16,989 nucleotides of DNA from CAZIDL01 sp964537825 (GTDB taxonomy: Bacteria; Bacteroidota; Bacteroidia; Flavobacteriales_D; CAYVSK01), in the NCBI GenBank assembly GCA_964537825.1, contig CAZIDL010000056.1, positions 1 to 16,989 of the forward strand. Direction: 5' to 3'. Below the pieces are notes generated by a model. The model was not told the origin of the DNA, searched no databases, and saw only the letters and a program-made list of their open reading frames with translations. This document shows positions 7,394 to 15,056 of the stretch, one piece after another. A program made the translations under genes and the position numbers. Each line of letters starts with the position of its first letter. Positions within the stretch are counted from its first letter, which is position 1.

Positions 7394-8481
7394 GCGATCG
7401 CAAGCGGGCACTCATAACCGGCGCGACCGGACAGGACGGGGCTTACCTTTCCGAGTTTCTCCTCGAGAAAGGCTACGAGGTACACGGCATCAAACGAAGA
7501 GCATCCCTCTTCAACACGGATCGGGTGGACCATCTCTACAAAGACCCTCACGAACGTGACGTGAACTTCCGCCTCCACTACGGGGACATGACGGATTCCA
7601 CCAATCTGATCCGCATCATCCAGGAAGTACGTCCCCTGGAGATCTACAACCTGGCCGCCCAGTCCCACGTCAAGGTCTCTTTCGAAACTCCGGAATACAC
7701 AGCAAACGCCGATGCCCTCGGCACCCTCCGTATCCTGGAAGCACTACGCATCCTGGGGATGGAAAGGGAGACCCGCTTTTATCAAGCATCCACTTCGGAG
7801 ATCTACGGAATGGCCCAGGAAGTGCCCCAGAACGAGGACACCCCCTTCTATCCCCGGAGCCCTTATGGCGTTGCTAAACTTTACGGCTATTGGATCACCA
7901 AGAACTATCGCGAGGCTTACGATATCTTCGCTTGCAACGGGATCCTCTTCAACCACGAAAGCCCCATCCGCGGCGAAACTTTCGTTACCCGCAAGATAAC
8001 GCGGGCCGCGGCCATGATCAAGCTCGGACTTCAGGATAAGCTCTACATCGGAAACCTCGATGCCAAGCGGGATTGGGGCCATGCCCAGGATTACGTCAAG
8101 GGCATGTGGATGATGATGCAACAGGACACCTCGGACGATTACGTTCTGGCCACAGGTCAAACCCATTCGGTGCGGGAATTCGTGGAGATGACTTTTCGAA
8201 AGGTCGAGCTGGACCTGGAATGGAAGGGGGAAGGTGAGAACGAGGTCGGCGTGGATAAAGCTACTGGCCGAACCCTCGTAGAGATCGATCCTGATTATTT
8301 CCGTCCGGCTGAGGTGGACCTTTTGCAAGGGGACGCGAGCAAAGCAAGGAAGGAATTGGGCTGGGAACCCGAAAAGGGGCTGGAAGAGCTGGTACGTGAA
8401 ATGGTCGAAAGCGACCTTGAGAAATGCCAGCAAAAGCAGGCCATGTTGAAGGCCAGTAGCGGTAAAATGAAGAACGGATGA
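7390..8481 (+). CDS. gmd: GDP-mannose 4,6-dehydratase
   Basis: First step from GDP-D-mannose to GDP-L-fucose, making GDP-4-keto-6-deoxy-D-mannose; an extended short-chain dehydrogenase acting in the cytoplasm. The 363-residue product has the Rossmann motif GATGQDG (11-17), NLAAQSHVKVSFETPEYTA (87-105), the catalytic set T135/E137 in QASTSEIYG, and YxxxK as Y159/K163. FNHESPIRGETFVTRKI, RDWGHAQDYV and the DPDYFRPAEVD segment are also typical. An in-frame start at 7375 exists, but the ATG at 7390 gives the normal N-terminus (MSDRKRALITGATG) and forms an ATGA overlap with the cysQ stop. It also overlaps the next gene by ATGA. The C-terminal tail rich in K, Q and S after about residue 345 is not conserved in the family as far as I recall. 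Confidence 0.97.
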   Translation: MSDRKRALITGATGQDGAYLSEFLLEKGYEVHGIKRRASLFNTDRVDHLYKDPHERDVNFRLHYGDMTDSTNLIRIIQEVRPLEIYNLAAQSHVKVSFETPEYTANADALGTLRILEALRILGMERETRFYQASTSEIYGMAQEVPQNEDTPFYPRSPYGVAKLYGYWITKNYREAYDIFACNGILFNHESPIRGETFVTRKITRAAAMIKLGLQDKLYIGNLDAKRDWGHAQDYVKGMWMMMQQDTSDDYVLATGQTHSVREFVEMTFRKVELDLEWKGEGENEVGVDKATGRTLVEIDPDYFRPAEVDLLQGDASKARKELGWEPEKGLEELVREMVESDLEKCQQKQAMLKASSGKMKNG

Positions 8482-9422
8482 GCATGGAGCCAGGCGACAA
8501 GATATACGTGGCAGGACACCGCGGAATGGTGGGTTCTGCGATCGAACGGGAACTGGAGCAAGCCGGCTATCGAAATCGCATAAGGCGCCGCTCCTCGGAG
8601 CTCGACCTCCGCGATCAAAGTGCCGTACGGGATCTCTTTGCCAGCGAACGCCCCGACCACGTCTTTTTAGCAGCGGCTAAAGTGGGGGGCATCAAAGCCA
8701 ACGACACCTATCGGGCCGAGTTCATTCGCGACAACCTCACGATCCAGAACAACATCATTCATTCAGCCTACGAGCATGGTGTGAAGAAGCTCCTCTTCCT
8801 GGGATCCTCCTGTATCTATCCCAAGCATGCACCGCAGCCGATGAAGGAGGAACACCTGCTCACTGGAGAACTGGAACCGACCAACGAACCCTATGCGATC
8901 GCCAAGATCGCTGGGATCAAGATGTGCGAAGCGTACCGCGATCAGTACGGTTGCAACTTCATCTCGGCGATGCCAACGAACCTATACGGTCCCAACGACG
9001 ACTACGACCTGAACAACAGCCACGTATTACCCGCCCTTCTTCGAAAATTCCATACGGCCAAAGTGGAAGGTCATGAGCGTGTTGAGGTCTGGGGATCGGG
9101 GAAGCCCCGGCGGGAATTCCTACATGTTGACGACCTTGCTCGAGCTTCCCGCTTCATGATGGAGACCTATGATGGGCGGCAATTCCTGAACGTGGGCACA
9201 GGTTCGGATATCTCGATCGCCGAATTGGCGGAACTTATCCAAGGGATCGTCGGCTTCGAAGGACGATTCGAACTCGACCCTTCCAAACCAGACGGAACCC
9301 CGCGCAAATTGCTCGATGTAAGCCGCCTTCACGATCTGGGATGGAGTCACAGCATCGGCCTTGAAGAAGGGATCCGCTCGGTCTATCAAGAATTGGACAG
9401 CAGCATCCTTGAAAGCTCATGA
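8478..9422 (+). CDS. fcl: GDP-L-fucose synthase
   Basis: Epimerase-reductase converting GDP-4-keto-6-deoxymannose and NADPH to GDP-L-fucose, the donor for fucosylated surface glycans. The 314-residue protein starts with the Rossmann motif GHRGMVG (13-19), followed by AAAKVGGI (65-72), the catalytic S110 and C112 in GSSCIYP, and Y139/K143 in EPYAIAKIAG. TNLYGPNDDYD and GSGKPRREFLHVDDLA are further family signatures. Length is normal. The ATG at 8478 overlaps the gmd stop as ATGA; a second ATG two codons later is also possible. gmd and fcl adjacent form the standard GDP-fucose pair. Fucosyltransferases are not seen in the window. Confidence 0.97.
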   Translation: MSMEPGDKIYVAGHRGMVGSAIERELEQAGYRNRIRRRSSELDLRDQSAVRDLFASERPDHVFLAAAKVGGIKANDTYRAEFIRDNLTIQNNIIHSAYEHGVKKLLFLGSSCIYPKHAPQPMKEEHLLTGELEPTNEPYAIAKIAGIKMCEAYRDQYGCNFISAMPTNLYGPNDDYDLNNSHVLPALLRKFHTAKVEGHERVEVWGSGKPRREFLHVDDLARASRFMMETYDGRQFLNVGTGSDISIAELAELIQGIVGFEGRFELDPSKPDGTPRKLLDVSRLHDLGWSHSIGLEEGIRSVYQELDSSILESS

Positions 9423-10969
9423 GACCTCTTCGGCGAGCCGCCTTCTTCCTGACCCTGGCGGGCTCGCTCCTCGCTCAGGGACTGGAAGCCCAACACGGGA
9501 AGCTTCTCCTCGACCAACGTTCGCGCTGGAACGATGCGCGAAAGCTGATGCAGGCGGACACCCTTCCGCCGATGGGGGTTAAACCCTGGGACGCTGGTAC
9601 CCTCGGGGAAAAACGCCCCCGTTTTCGCGAGAGCGACACCGCCCGGACGCTCTTTCACCGGAAGCTCTTCCAAGAGCACCTTTTGAGAGTAGAAGAAGGT
9701 CCGTTGACCATGAGCGTCGATCCGCTCCTCCACCTGGAATGGGGAAGGGATCTGGCCGATCCGACCGCCTACGGGGATACGACCATGCTCTACCGGAATC
9801 AAAGAGGCTTTCAGGTTCAAGGAAGGATCGGCGAGCGGATCGCTTTCAGCTCCCGATTCCGGGAAAGCCAGGTCTTCCTCCCCCGTTACTTGCGGGACTA
9901 CGTGGGGGAACGAGGGGTCGTTCCCGGCCAGGGTCGCTACAAGGTCTTCGAAGGGAATGGGTTCGATCACAGCATGGCCTCTGGACGCCTGAGCATATTC
10001 GTTGCGGACTGGCTTACCATTACGGGGGGACATGGGAAGCATTTCATCGGTGAGGGGTATCGGTCGCTTCTTCTATCGGACAATGCCTTCAACTATCCCT
10101 TTCTCGAGTTCCAGCATCAGTGGTGGGATGGCCGGATCGCTTACCGGAACATCTACACGGGCTTTATGAGCCTGGAACGGATGCCGAAAGGAGATGCTCC
10201 TGAAGCGCTTTTCAAGCCCAAGGCCGGAACATTCCATTATCTCGATATCCGTCTTTTCCCTTGGTTCAGGCTCGGGCTCTTCGAAGGAACGATCCGTTAT
10301 CGTTATGACAGCACGGGTACGCGCAGTATCGATCCGAGCACCCTTAGCCCCCTGATCTTTACCAACACGCTCGTACAGGGTTTTGATGGAAAGCACAACG
10401 TGGTAACGGGCATAGATCTTCGAGCTCGGCTGAACGAGCATTTCCTCCTCTACGGGCAGTTCGTCCTCGACGATCCTGATCGGGGGCGACACGGCCAACA
10501 GATCGGAACCCGCATCTTCGACGCAGGTATCGAGAACCTGGACCTCCTCTTGGAATACAACCGCCTTATGCCGAGGACGTTCACCCATGAACAACGGCTC
10601 CAGCATTACGGCCATTATGGGCAACCCCTTGCACACCCGCTGGGTACGGACTTCCAGGAATTCGTTATCCGTACAGACCTAACCCTCGAGCCTTTCTTTT
10701 TGCGCCTTTCTTACAATTACGCCCTTCCGAAAGGAGAAAGGGCGAGCGAGGTCCTACCGGTCCCTTCAGGGAAGGATCCCGATCGCCTGGAAGTTCAGCA
10801 TCAAAGAGCGTCGTTCGGGGTCATCGTGAACCCGCAGAACCGTTCCGAACTCTCGATCAGCATATGGCGGAGGACCCTTAAGGGAGCCGGGGAGGATGGG
10901 GTCAAGGAGACCCTCTACCTCGGCCTTTCGTTCAGAACATCCTTGTCGAACAGTTATTCGGACCTTTAA
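9419..10969 (+). CDS. RemB/Wzi-like outer-membrane beta-barrel protein, copy 1
   Basis: Predicted secreted outer-membrane protein of 516 residues. Residues 1-25 form a signal peptide (basic start, hydrophobic core, LEAQ end). The rest alternates polar and aromatic residues as in beta-barrels. A block at 204-222 with GHGKHFIGEGYRSLLLSDN and a later QPLAHPLG (402-409) are the features by which I recognise the RemB (Flavobacterium gliding) and Wzi capsule-assembly-like group. Wzi proteins hold capsule on the cell surface; RemB is linked to gliding motility. Which role applies here is open. The ATG overlaps the fcl stop (ATGA), so it is translationally tied to GDP-fucose synthesis. It is a paralogue of the product encoded at 12077-13573: both share the GxGxHFxGxGxRSLLLS block and the PLAHPLG motif. 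Confidence 0.78.
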   Translation: MRPLRRAAFFLTLAGSLLAQGLEAQHGKLLLDQRSRWNDARKLMQADTLPPMGVKPWDAGTLGEKRPRFRESDTARTLFHRKLFQEHLLRVEEGPLTMSVDPLLHLEWGRDLADPTAYGDTTMLYRNQRGFQVQGRIGERIAFSSRFRESQVFLPRYLRDYVGERGVVPGQGRYKVFEGNGFDHSMASGRLSIFVADWLTITGGHGKHFIGEGYRSLLLSDNAFNYPFLEFQHQWWDGRIAYRNIYTGFMSLERMPKGDAPEALFKPKAGTFHYLDIRLFPWFRLGLFEGTIRYRYDSTGTRSIDPSTLSPLIFTNTLVQGFDGKHNVVTGIDLRARLNEHFLLYGQFVLDDPDRGRHGQQIGTRIFDAGIENLDLLLEYNRLMPRTFTHEQRLQHYGHYGQPLAHPLGTDFQEFVIRTDLTLEPFFLRLSYNYALPKGERASEVLPVPSGKDPDRLEVQHQRASFGVIVNPQNRSELSISIWRRTLKGAGEDGVKETLYLGLSFRTSLSNSYSDL

Positions 10970-10991
10970 CCTCCTTTAAAAAGTACTGGCT

Positions 10992-12080
10992 TTGGGAACC
11001 GTCGTACTAGGAACTCTGACCGCCTTCCTTATCGTCCTCTTCAGCACGCCGGTTCTGATCAAGGTGGCCCGGTTGAAGCATTTGGTGGACGAGCCGGGGG
11101 AGGATCGCAAATTGCATCACCGCTCCGTTCCGACCATCGGGGGCACGATCATTTTTGCGACCGTTCTCTTCAGCTATGCGCTGTGGTTCCCTTATGCAGG
11201 GGAAGGAGCTAATGCCGAGACCACAGCTCTCACCGCCCAGGCTTTGAAAGAGTTCAAGTTCATCGTCGCCTCGGTCCTATTGCTTTTCTTCATCGGGATC
11301 AAAGACGACATTATCGGCACAGCCCCCACCAAGAAGATGCTCGCCCAGATCGTAGTCGGCTTCATCCTGGTGATCGTGGCGGGTGTTCGGATCGAGGGCA
11401 TGCACGGGCTTTTCGGCGTGGAGCGTATCCCTGAGTGGGCGAGCATCCTCCTCTCGCTTTTCACCTACCTTGTGATCACCAACGCTTTCAACCTGATCGA
11501 CGGCGTGGATGGATTGGCAACTGGGGTCGGTTGCATAGCAGCGAGCTTCTTCGGGATATGGACCTACCTGGTGGGGGACACAGCCCTCGCCTTGCTCGCA
11601 TTCACCCTTGCCGGAACCCTTCTCGCCTTCCTGATCTACAATTTCAGTCCGGCCAAGGTCTTCATGGGAGATTCCGGATCCCTGACCACGGGGATGCTCC
11701 TCTCCTATCTGGCCCTTCGCATCATCGGGCATCCGGGGGAAGGGACGGAATGGTTCACGAGCGTGCCCACGCCTCTTTTCAGCATGACCGTACTGGCCTA
11801 TCCATTGATCGACACCTTGCGCGTCTTCACCATCCGGGCCCTGAAGGGTCGTTCTCCCTTCGAGGCCGATCAGAACCACGTGCATCACCGTCTTCTTCAA
11901 CTTAATGGAAGCCATAAATGGACGGTCCTCCTGATCTATGGATACAGCCTCATCGTATCGGGGATCGTCCTCTTGGTCCGCCCGAGCTCCATTACGCTCG
12001 CCTTCGGGATCGACCTTATCCTCGCTGCTTTCCTGCTCGGTATTCCCTACTTTATCAAGCGCAAAGGGTCCGTTGTATGA
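10992..12080 (+). CDS. WecA/TagO-like undecaprenyl-phosphate sugar-1-phosphate transferase
   Basis: Polytopic inner-membrane enzyme of the MraY/WecA family that loads a (N-acetyl)hexosamine-1-phosphate onto undecaprenyl phosphate, the first committed step of many surface polysaccharides. The 362 residues contain STPVLIKVA and RKLHHRSVPTIGG (39-51), the aspartate pair GIKDD (102-106), NAFNLIDGVDGLA (164-176), FMGDSGSL (224-231) and the HVHHRLL motif (296-302), which fits the WecA branch more than MraY. There is no suitable ATG: an in-frame TAA lies at 10977 and the TTG at 10992 gives a full first helix, so TTG is chosen (CTG at 10986 is an alternative). It follows a 22-nt gap and ends in an ATGA overlap with the second RemB/Wzi-like gene. 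The exact sugar cannot be read from sequence. Confidence 0.9.
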   Translation: MGTVVLGTLTAFLIVLFSTPVLIKVARLKHLVDEPGEDRKLHHRSVPTIGGTIIFATVLFSYALWFPYAGEGANAETTALTAQALKEFKFIVASVLLLFFIGIKDDIIGTAPTKKMLAQIVVGFILVIVAGVRIEGMHGLFGVERIPEWASILLSLFTYLVITNAFNLIDGVDGLATGVGCIAASFFGIWTYLVGDTALALLAFTLAGTLLAFLIYNFSPAKVFMGDSGSLTTGMLLSYLALRIIGHPGEGTEWFTSVPTPLFSMTVLAYPLIDTLRVFTIRALKGRSPFEADQNHVHHRLLQLNGSHKWTVLLIYGYSLIVSGIVLLVRPSSITLAFGIDLILAAFLLGIPYFIKRKGSVV

Positions 12081-13573
12081 AGGCGAAGCAACTTCATAAG
12101 GTCCTTGCCCTATTCATCGTGTTATTCCCGATGATCCTTCAAGCCCAGTGGGATCACGATGCGGTAGCGCCCATGCCGGCAGATAGCCTGAGCCCTGCAC
12201 AACTGAAGAAGGCAGTCGCTGACAGTGGAGGACTTCACATCGAGGGCGGAAGTAAGGCGTTCAATTTCATGCTCCTTCCTTATCCCATGCTGATGGGGGG
12301 TATGGAGCAGATCAGCTCCAAGGGAAGCAAGCTCGCTCCCTTCCACGAGGTAGGGGGTGGGGCTGGTTTCCGGCTCGGTTACGATAGCCTGCTGCTGCTT
12401 TCGGTGGACGGCTTCGTCCTATCACAAACGTCCCCTGCCTATTGGGAAGAAGCTCTTGGCGCACCGGACATAAGCCCGGGTTATGGAGTGAGGAACGGTA
12501 AAAGGGTTCAGCGCTTCAGCGGTCAGATCCAGATGCGCCCTTCCACTCATTTCACACTACGTCTAGGGCGAGGCCAGCATTTCTTCGGGAACGGCCATCG
12601 CTCCTTACTGCTCTCCCACAATTCCGATGCGAACCCTTACCTAAGGCTCGATTCCGAATTCGGTCGTTTTCACTACGTCAACCTATACAGCAAGCTCCAG
12701 CACTTGCGGGGGCCCGCATCCGACCGCGACCGCGAACGCGAGAGCAAGTACGGAGCTTTCCATTACCTATCCTTCGAGGCTTCCGACCGCTGGTCCTTCG
12801 GTTTCTTCGAATCGGTAATATGGCAGGGAAAAGATAGCACGAACCCACGTGGCTTCGACGCGGATTATCTGAACCCGGTCATCTTCTACCGGCCTGTTGA
12901 GTACGCCCAAGGGTCCAGCGACCGGGTCTTAATGGGGCTTGATATCGAATACCGGGCTTTTTCGAGCCTGAAGCTCTATTTTCAAGGCATGCTGGATGAG
13001 TTCCTTCTCGACGAGATGCTGGCAGGACGAGGCTGGTGGGGGAACAAGTACGGCGTTCAGGGAGGATTCCACTGGGAAGAAGCCTTTGGCTCCCCGCATC
13101 TATCATGGCGGATGGAGTTCAACACGGTACGCCCCTACAGCTACAGCCACGGTAGTGCGGTCCAAAGCTACAGCCACCGTGGGCGTCCGCTGGCTCATCC
13201 CTTGGGGGCCAATTTCATGGAGGGGCTCAGCATTCTGCAGTGGCGGAACGGGCCGTGGGGGGTCCGTGCGGAGGGGCTATATGCCCGTTACGGCAACGAT
13301 CCTTCCCGCAGGAGGAGTTTCGGGCGCGACCCGCTCAAACCCTACCAATGGCGCGTCCGGGATTATGGAAATCGGACCGGCCAGGGAAAAGGGCGCGAAC
13401 TCCTTTTCGCCGAGCTTCAGGGAAGTTACCTGCTCGACGAGCAGAGCGGCCTACGGGGTGGATTAGCAGTGGCCGGAAGAGAAGTGCGGATGGAGAGGGG
13501 AAAGAAAGAGCGTTGGCTGATGGGCCGGGTCTTTTTGAGGAGCTCGCTCTTTCCGAGGTATCGGGACTTTTGA
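12077..13573 (+). CDS. RemB/Wzi-like outer-membrane beta-barrel protein, copy 2
   Basis: Predicted outer-membrane protein of 498 residues. The ATG at 12077 overlaps the upstream stop as ATGA and gives a clean signal peptide (MKAKQLHKVLALFIVLF, ending LQAQ at 21-24); the frame is open further upstream but that would be inside the transferase gene and would bury the signal peptide. It shares with copy 1 the block GRGQHFFGNGHRSLLLSHN (164-182) and PLAHPLG (371-377), but the rest is strongly diverged, so the duplication is old. The last residues RYRDF end in phenylalanine, as many outer-membrane barrels do. There is an arginine/glutamate-rich stretch near 217-223. It is the last gene of the long operon. 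A role in surface polysaccharide attachment or adhesion is inferred from family and neighbours. Confidence 0.75.
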   Translation: MKAKQLHKVLALFIVLFPMILQAQWDHDAVAPMPADSLSPAQLKKAVADSGGLHIEGGSKAFNFMLLPYPMLMGGMEQISSKGSKLAPFHEVGGGAGFRLGYDSLLLLSVDGFVLSQTSPAYWEEALGAPDISPGYGVRNGKRVQRFSGQIQMRPSTHFTLRLGRGQHFFGNGHRSLLLSHNSDANPYLRLDSEFGRFHYVNLYSKLQHLRGPASDRDRERESKYGAFHYLSFEASDRWSFGFFESVIWQGKDSTNPRGFDADYLNPVIFYRPVEYAQGSSDRVLMGLDIEYRAFSSLKLYFQGMLDEFLLDEMLAGRGWWGNKYGVQGGFHWEEAFGSPHLSWRMEFNTVRPYSYSHGSAVQSYSHRGRPLAHPLGANFMEGLSILQWRNGPWGVRAEGLYARYGNDPSRRRSFGRDPLKPYQWRVRDYGNRTGQGKGRELLFAELQGSYLLDEQSGLRGGLAVAGREVRMERGKKERWLMGRVFLRSSLFPRYRDF

Positions 13574-13589
13574 TAAGAGCTCTCCTTCC

Positions 13590-13623
13590 TTGGTAAGGAC
13601 AACCACTTTCTTTCCTAAATTCG
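13590..13623 (+). promoter_or_regulatory. Candidate promoter of the globin/MarR/TDO operon
   Basis: TAAATTCG at 13616-13623 is one mismatch from the Bacteroidota -7 box TAnnTTTG, with TTG at 13590-13592 as a possible -33 element (23-nt spacer, slightly long). Predicted transcription start near 13630, directly before the palindrome at 13632. This region is 75 nt of non-coding DNA after the long operon; no convincing terminator hairpin with a T tract was found in it. Confidence 0.4.
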
Positions 13624-13631
13624 CAAAAATT

Positions 13632-13646
13632 GTAAGGGACCCTTAC
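13632..13646. promoter_or_regulatory. Perfect palindrome GTAAGGG-A-CCCTTAC, candidate operator
   Basis: Two 7-bp arms, GTAAGGG (13632-13638) and CCCTTAC (13640-13646), separated by one base, end two bases before the ATG at 13649. A GTAAGG half-site also occurs at 13593-13598, inside a smaller hairpin TCCTT-GGT-AAGGA (13587-13599). A site of this form just after the predicted transcription start is a usual place for a repressor, and the operon encodes a MarR regulator. It could also act as an mRNA hairpin blocking the start codon. Confidence 0.5.
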
Positions 13647-13648
13647 GA

Positions 13649-14071
13649 ATGAGCGGAACAACCCTCTTTCTTATCGCTCTTCTGATGCTCTGGGCGGGTG
13701 CTTTGATCGCCATCTCTTTTATGGAGGCCTGGGTGAAGTTCCGGGCACCCCTCCTCAGCCGCGAAGCCGGCCTGGACGTTGGTCGAAGGGTCTTCAGAGG
13801 GCTCTACTGGATCGAAGGAACGCTCGCTGTTGGTGTGATCGGACTTTGTCTCTGGGAGGTCCAGAGCTGGTACCTTTTCACGCTCACCTTGCTTCCTCCG
13901 GGGGTCCTCCTTTTTCAGATCCTCGTCCTTTTTCCGATCCTGGAACAACGGGCCTTAGAGCGGATCGAAGGAAGAAAAGTGACCGGGCCTGAGGTCCATC
14001 GGCTTTACGTCACCCTTGAAATGATCAAGCTCGTGAGCCTTTGTTCCGCGGGCATCCTATGGGTCCAATAG
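13649..14071 (+). CDS. Small four-helix membrane protein of unknown function
   Basis: 140 residues with four predicted membrane helices, about residues 5-28, 51-71, 74-98 and 119-139. The loop after helix 1 is FMEAWVKFRAPLL (24-36), then a basic GLDVGRRVFRG segment leads into helix 2. I have a vague memory of similar small unnamed Bacteroidota proteins with an EAxxKF.AP loop but cannot name a family. No cysteine pair, and only one histidine (H117), so heme binding is not supported. It is the first gene of an operon with a globin, a MarR regulator and tryptophan dioxygenase; its stop is 8 nt before the preferred globin start. Function is not assigned. Confidence 0.85.
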   Translation: MSGTTLFLIALLMLWAGALIAISFMEAWVKFRAPLLSREAGLDVGRRVFRGLYWIEGTLAVGVIGLCLWEVQSWYLFTLTLLPPGVLLFQILVLFPILEQRALERIEGRKVTGPEVHRLYVTLEMIKLVSLCSAGILWVQ

Positions 14072-14079
14072 CCAGGCTG

Positions 14080-14472
14080 ATGTTGAAGGGTACGAAAAAG
14101 GACATCGAAGACCGGGCGGACATCGAGTTCCTCGTGAACCGCTTTTACGAAAAGGTCGGAGAAGACCCTCTTCTCGGCCCCATTTTCAATGAAACCGCCC
14201 AGGTCGACTGGGAAGAACACCTTCCCAAGATGTACGCTTTTTGGAGCTCCATTCTTTTCGGGGAAGGAAGCTACAAAGGGGACCCGATGGCGAAGCACGT
14301 TCAGCTTGCTAAGAAGACCCCCTTGAAGGAGGAGCATTTCGAGCGCTGGCTAACCCTCTTTCAGGAGACCATCGAGCCCCATTTCGAAGGGCCTATGTGT
14401 GAGCATGTCCTTCAAAGGGCCCGGTCCATAGCTGGGATCATGCAGTACAAAGTGCAAGCTTCAGCAAATTGA
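14080..14472 (+). CDS. Group III truncated haemoglobin
   Basis: Small heme globin of the 2-on-2 fold (group III, as Campylobacter Ctb), likely handling oxygen, nitric oxide or heme redox in the cytoplasm. With the ATG at 14080 it is 130 residues. It shows DIEFLVNRFYEKV with F22-Y23 at the B9-B10 positions, LLGPIF, the distal-side W44 and H47, the proximal F8 histidine H73 in KGDPMAKHVQL, and W90 at G8. An ATG at 14059 would add seven residues and overlap the upstream gene by 13 nt; 14080 gives the more usual N-terminus for the family (K-DIE-R-DIE). Its TGA at 14470-14472 is 2 nt before the MarR ATG. It has no reductase domain, so any enzymatic role would need a partner. Confidence 0.92.
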   Translation: MLKGTKKDIEDRADIEFLVNRFYEKVGEDPLLGPIFNETAQVDWEEHLPKMYAFWSSILFGEGSYKGDPMAKHVQLAKKTPLKEEHFERWLTLFQETIEPHFEGPMCEHVLQRARSIAGIMQYKVQASAN

Positions 14473-14474
14473 TC

Positions 14475-15056
14475 ATGGGAACGGAAGGCCAAGCACTCGA
14501 TCGCAAATTGCTCGATGCCCTCGAACGGCTTGGGGAAGCTTTCCGGGTATTGAAGAACGATATCGCCCGCGATCATGGATTGAGCGCATTGCAAATCCGG
14601 GTGATGACCCAACTCCTCAGAAACGGGAACGAGAACCCCAGCAGTAGCGAACTGGCCCGGGAGTTCGGGATCACTCGTGCCACCACGGGGGAAGTGATCA
14701 AAAAACTTCAAAACAAGGAGCTGCTCGTACGGCAGCGTTCCTCGGATGACCGGCGCCGCTATGGACTCCAGCTCACCCGAAAGGGAAAGGAGCTCGCAGA
14801 GGAGCTCTCAGGCTACATGGATATGCTTCAGGCACCTCTGGAGGAAATGGAAAGGAGCGAAAAAGAAACCCTTCTCCGGTCCAGCCTGAGCATCATCCAC
14901 GGGTTGATCCGTAGAGGGGTGGTCAGCGTTCAGCGAATGTGTTACACCTGCCGTTTTTATCGGCAGGAAAAAGGGGAGGCTTATTGCGAGCTTTTGGACC
15001 TCGTCATGGACGAACCCCGGGTCGATTGCGAAACCCACGAAACCGCTAAAGCATGA
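14475..15056 (+). CDS. MarR-family regulator with C-terminal four-cysteine motif
   Basis: Winged-helix DNA-binding protein of 193 residues. The MarR core is LSALQIRVMTQLLRN (37-51), SSSELAREFGITRATTGEVIKKLQ as the helix-turn-helix (57-79), and the wing with SSDDRRRYGLQLTRKG (89-104). After the dimerisation helices, an extension holds C156, C159, C171 and C185 (C-x2-C-x11-C-x13-C, then H188), a probable metal, Fe-S or redox site. From memory, MarR proteins with a comparable cysteine tail occur in other phyla, but the ligand is not known to me. The ATG at 14475 is preferred over a TTG at 14469 that overlaps the globin stop. It overlaps tryptophan dioxygenase by ATGA, so it probably controls this operon, perhaps through the palindrome at 13632-13646 (inference). 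Confidence 0.92.
   Translation: MGTEGQALDRKLLDALERLGEAFRVLKNDIARDHGLSALQIRVMTQLLRNGNENPSSSELAREFGITRATTGEVIKKLQNKELLVRQRSSDDRRRYGLQLTRKGKELAEELSGYMDMLQAPLEEMERSEKETLLRSSLSIIHGLIRRGVVSVQRMCYTCRFYRQEKGEAYCELLDLVMDEPRVDCETHETAKA

Noticed and set aside
11918..12076. Upstream in-frame extension of the second RemB/Wzi-like gene
   Set aside because: It lies inside the transferase gene in another frame and would hide the signal peptide that begins exactly at the ATG 12077.
13576..13599. Possible transcription terminator after the long operon (AGAGCTCT and TCCTT-GGT-AAGGA)
   Set aside because: The stems are short and not followed by a run of T, so a terminator is not supported.
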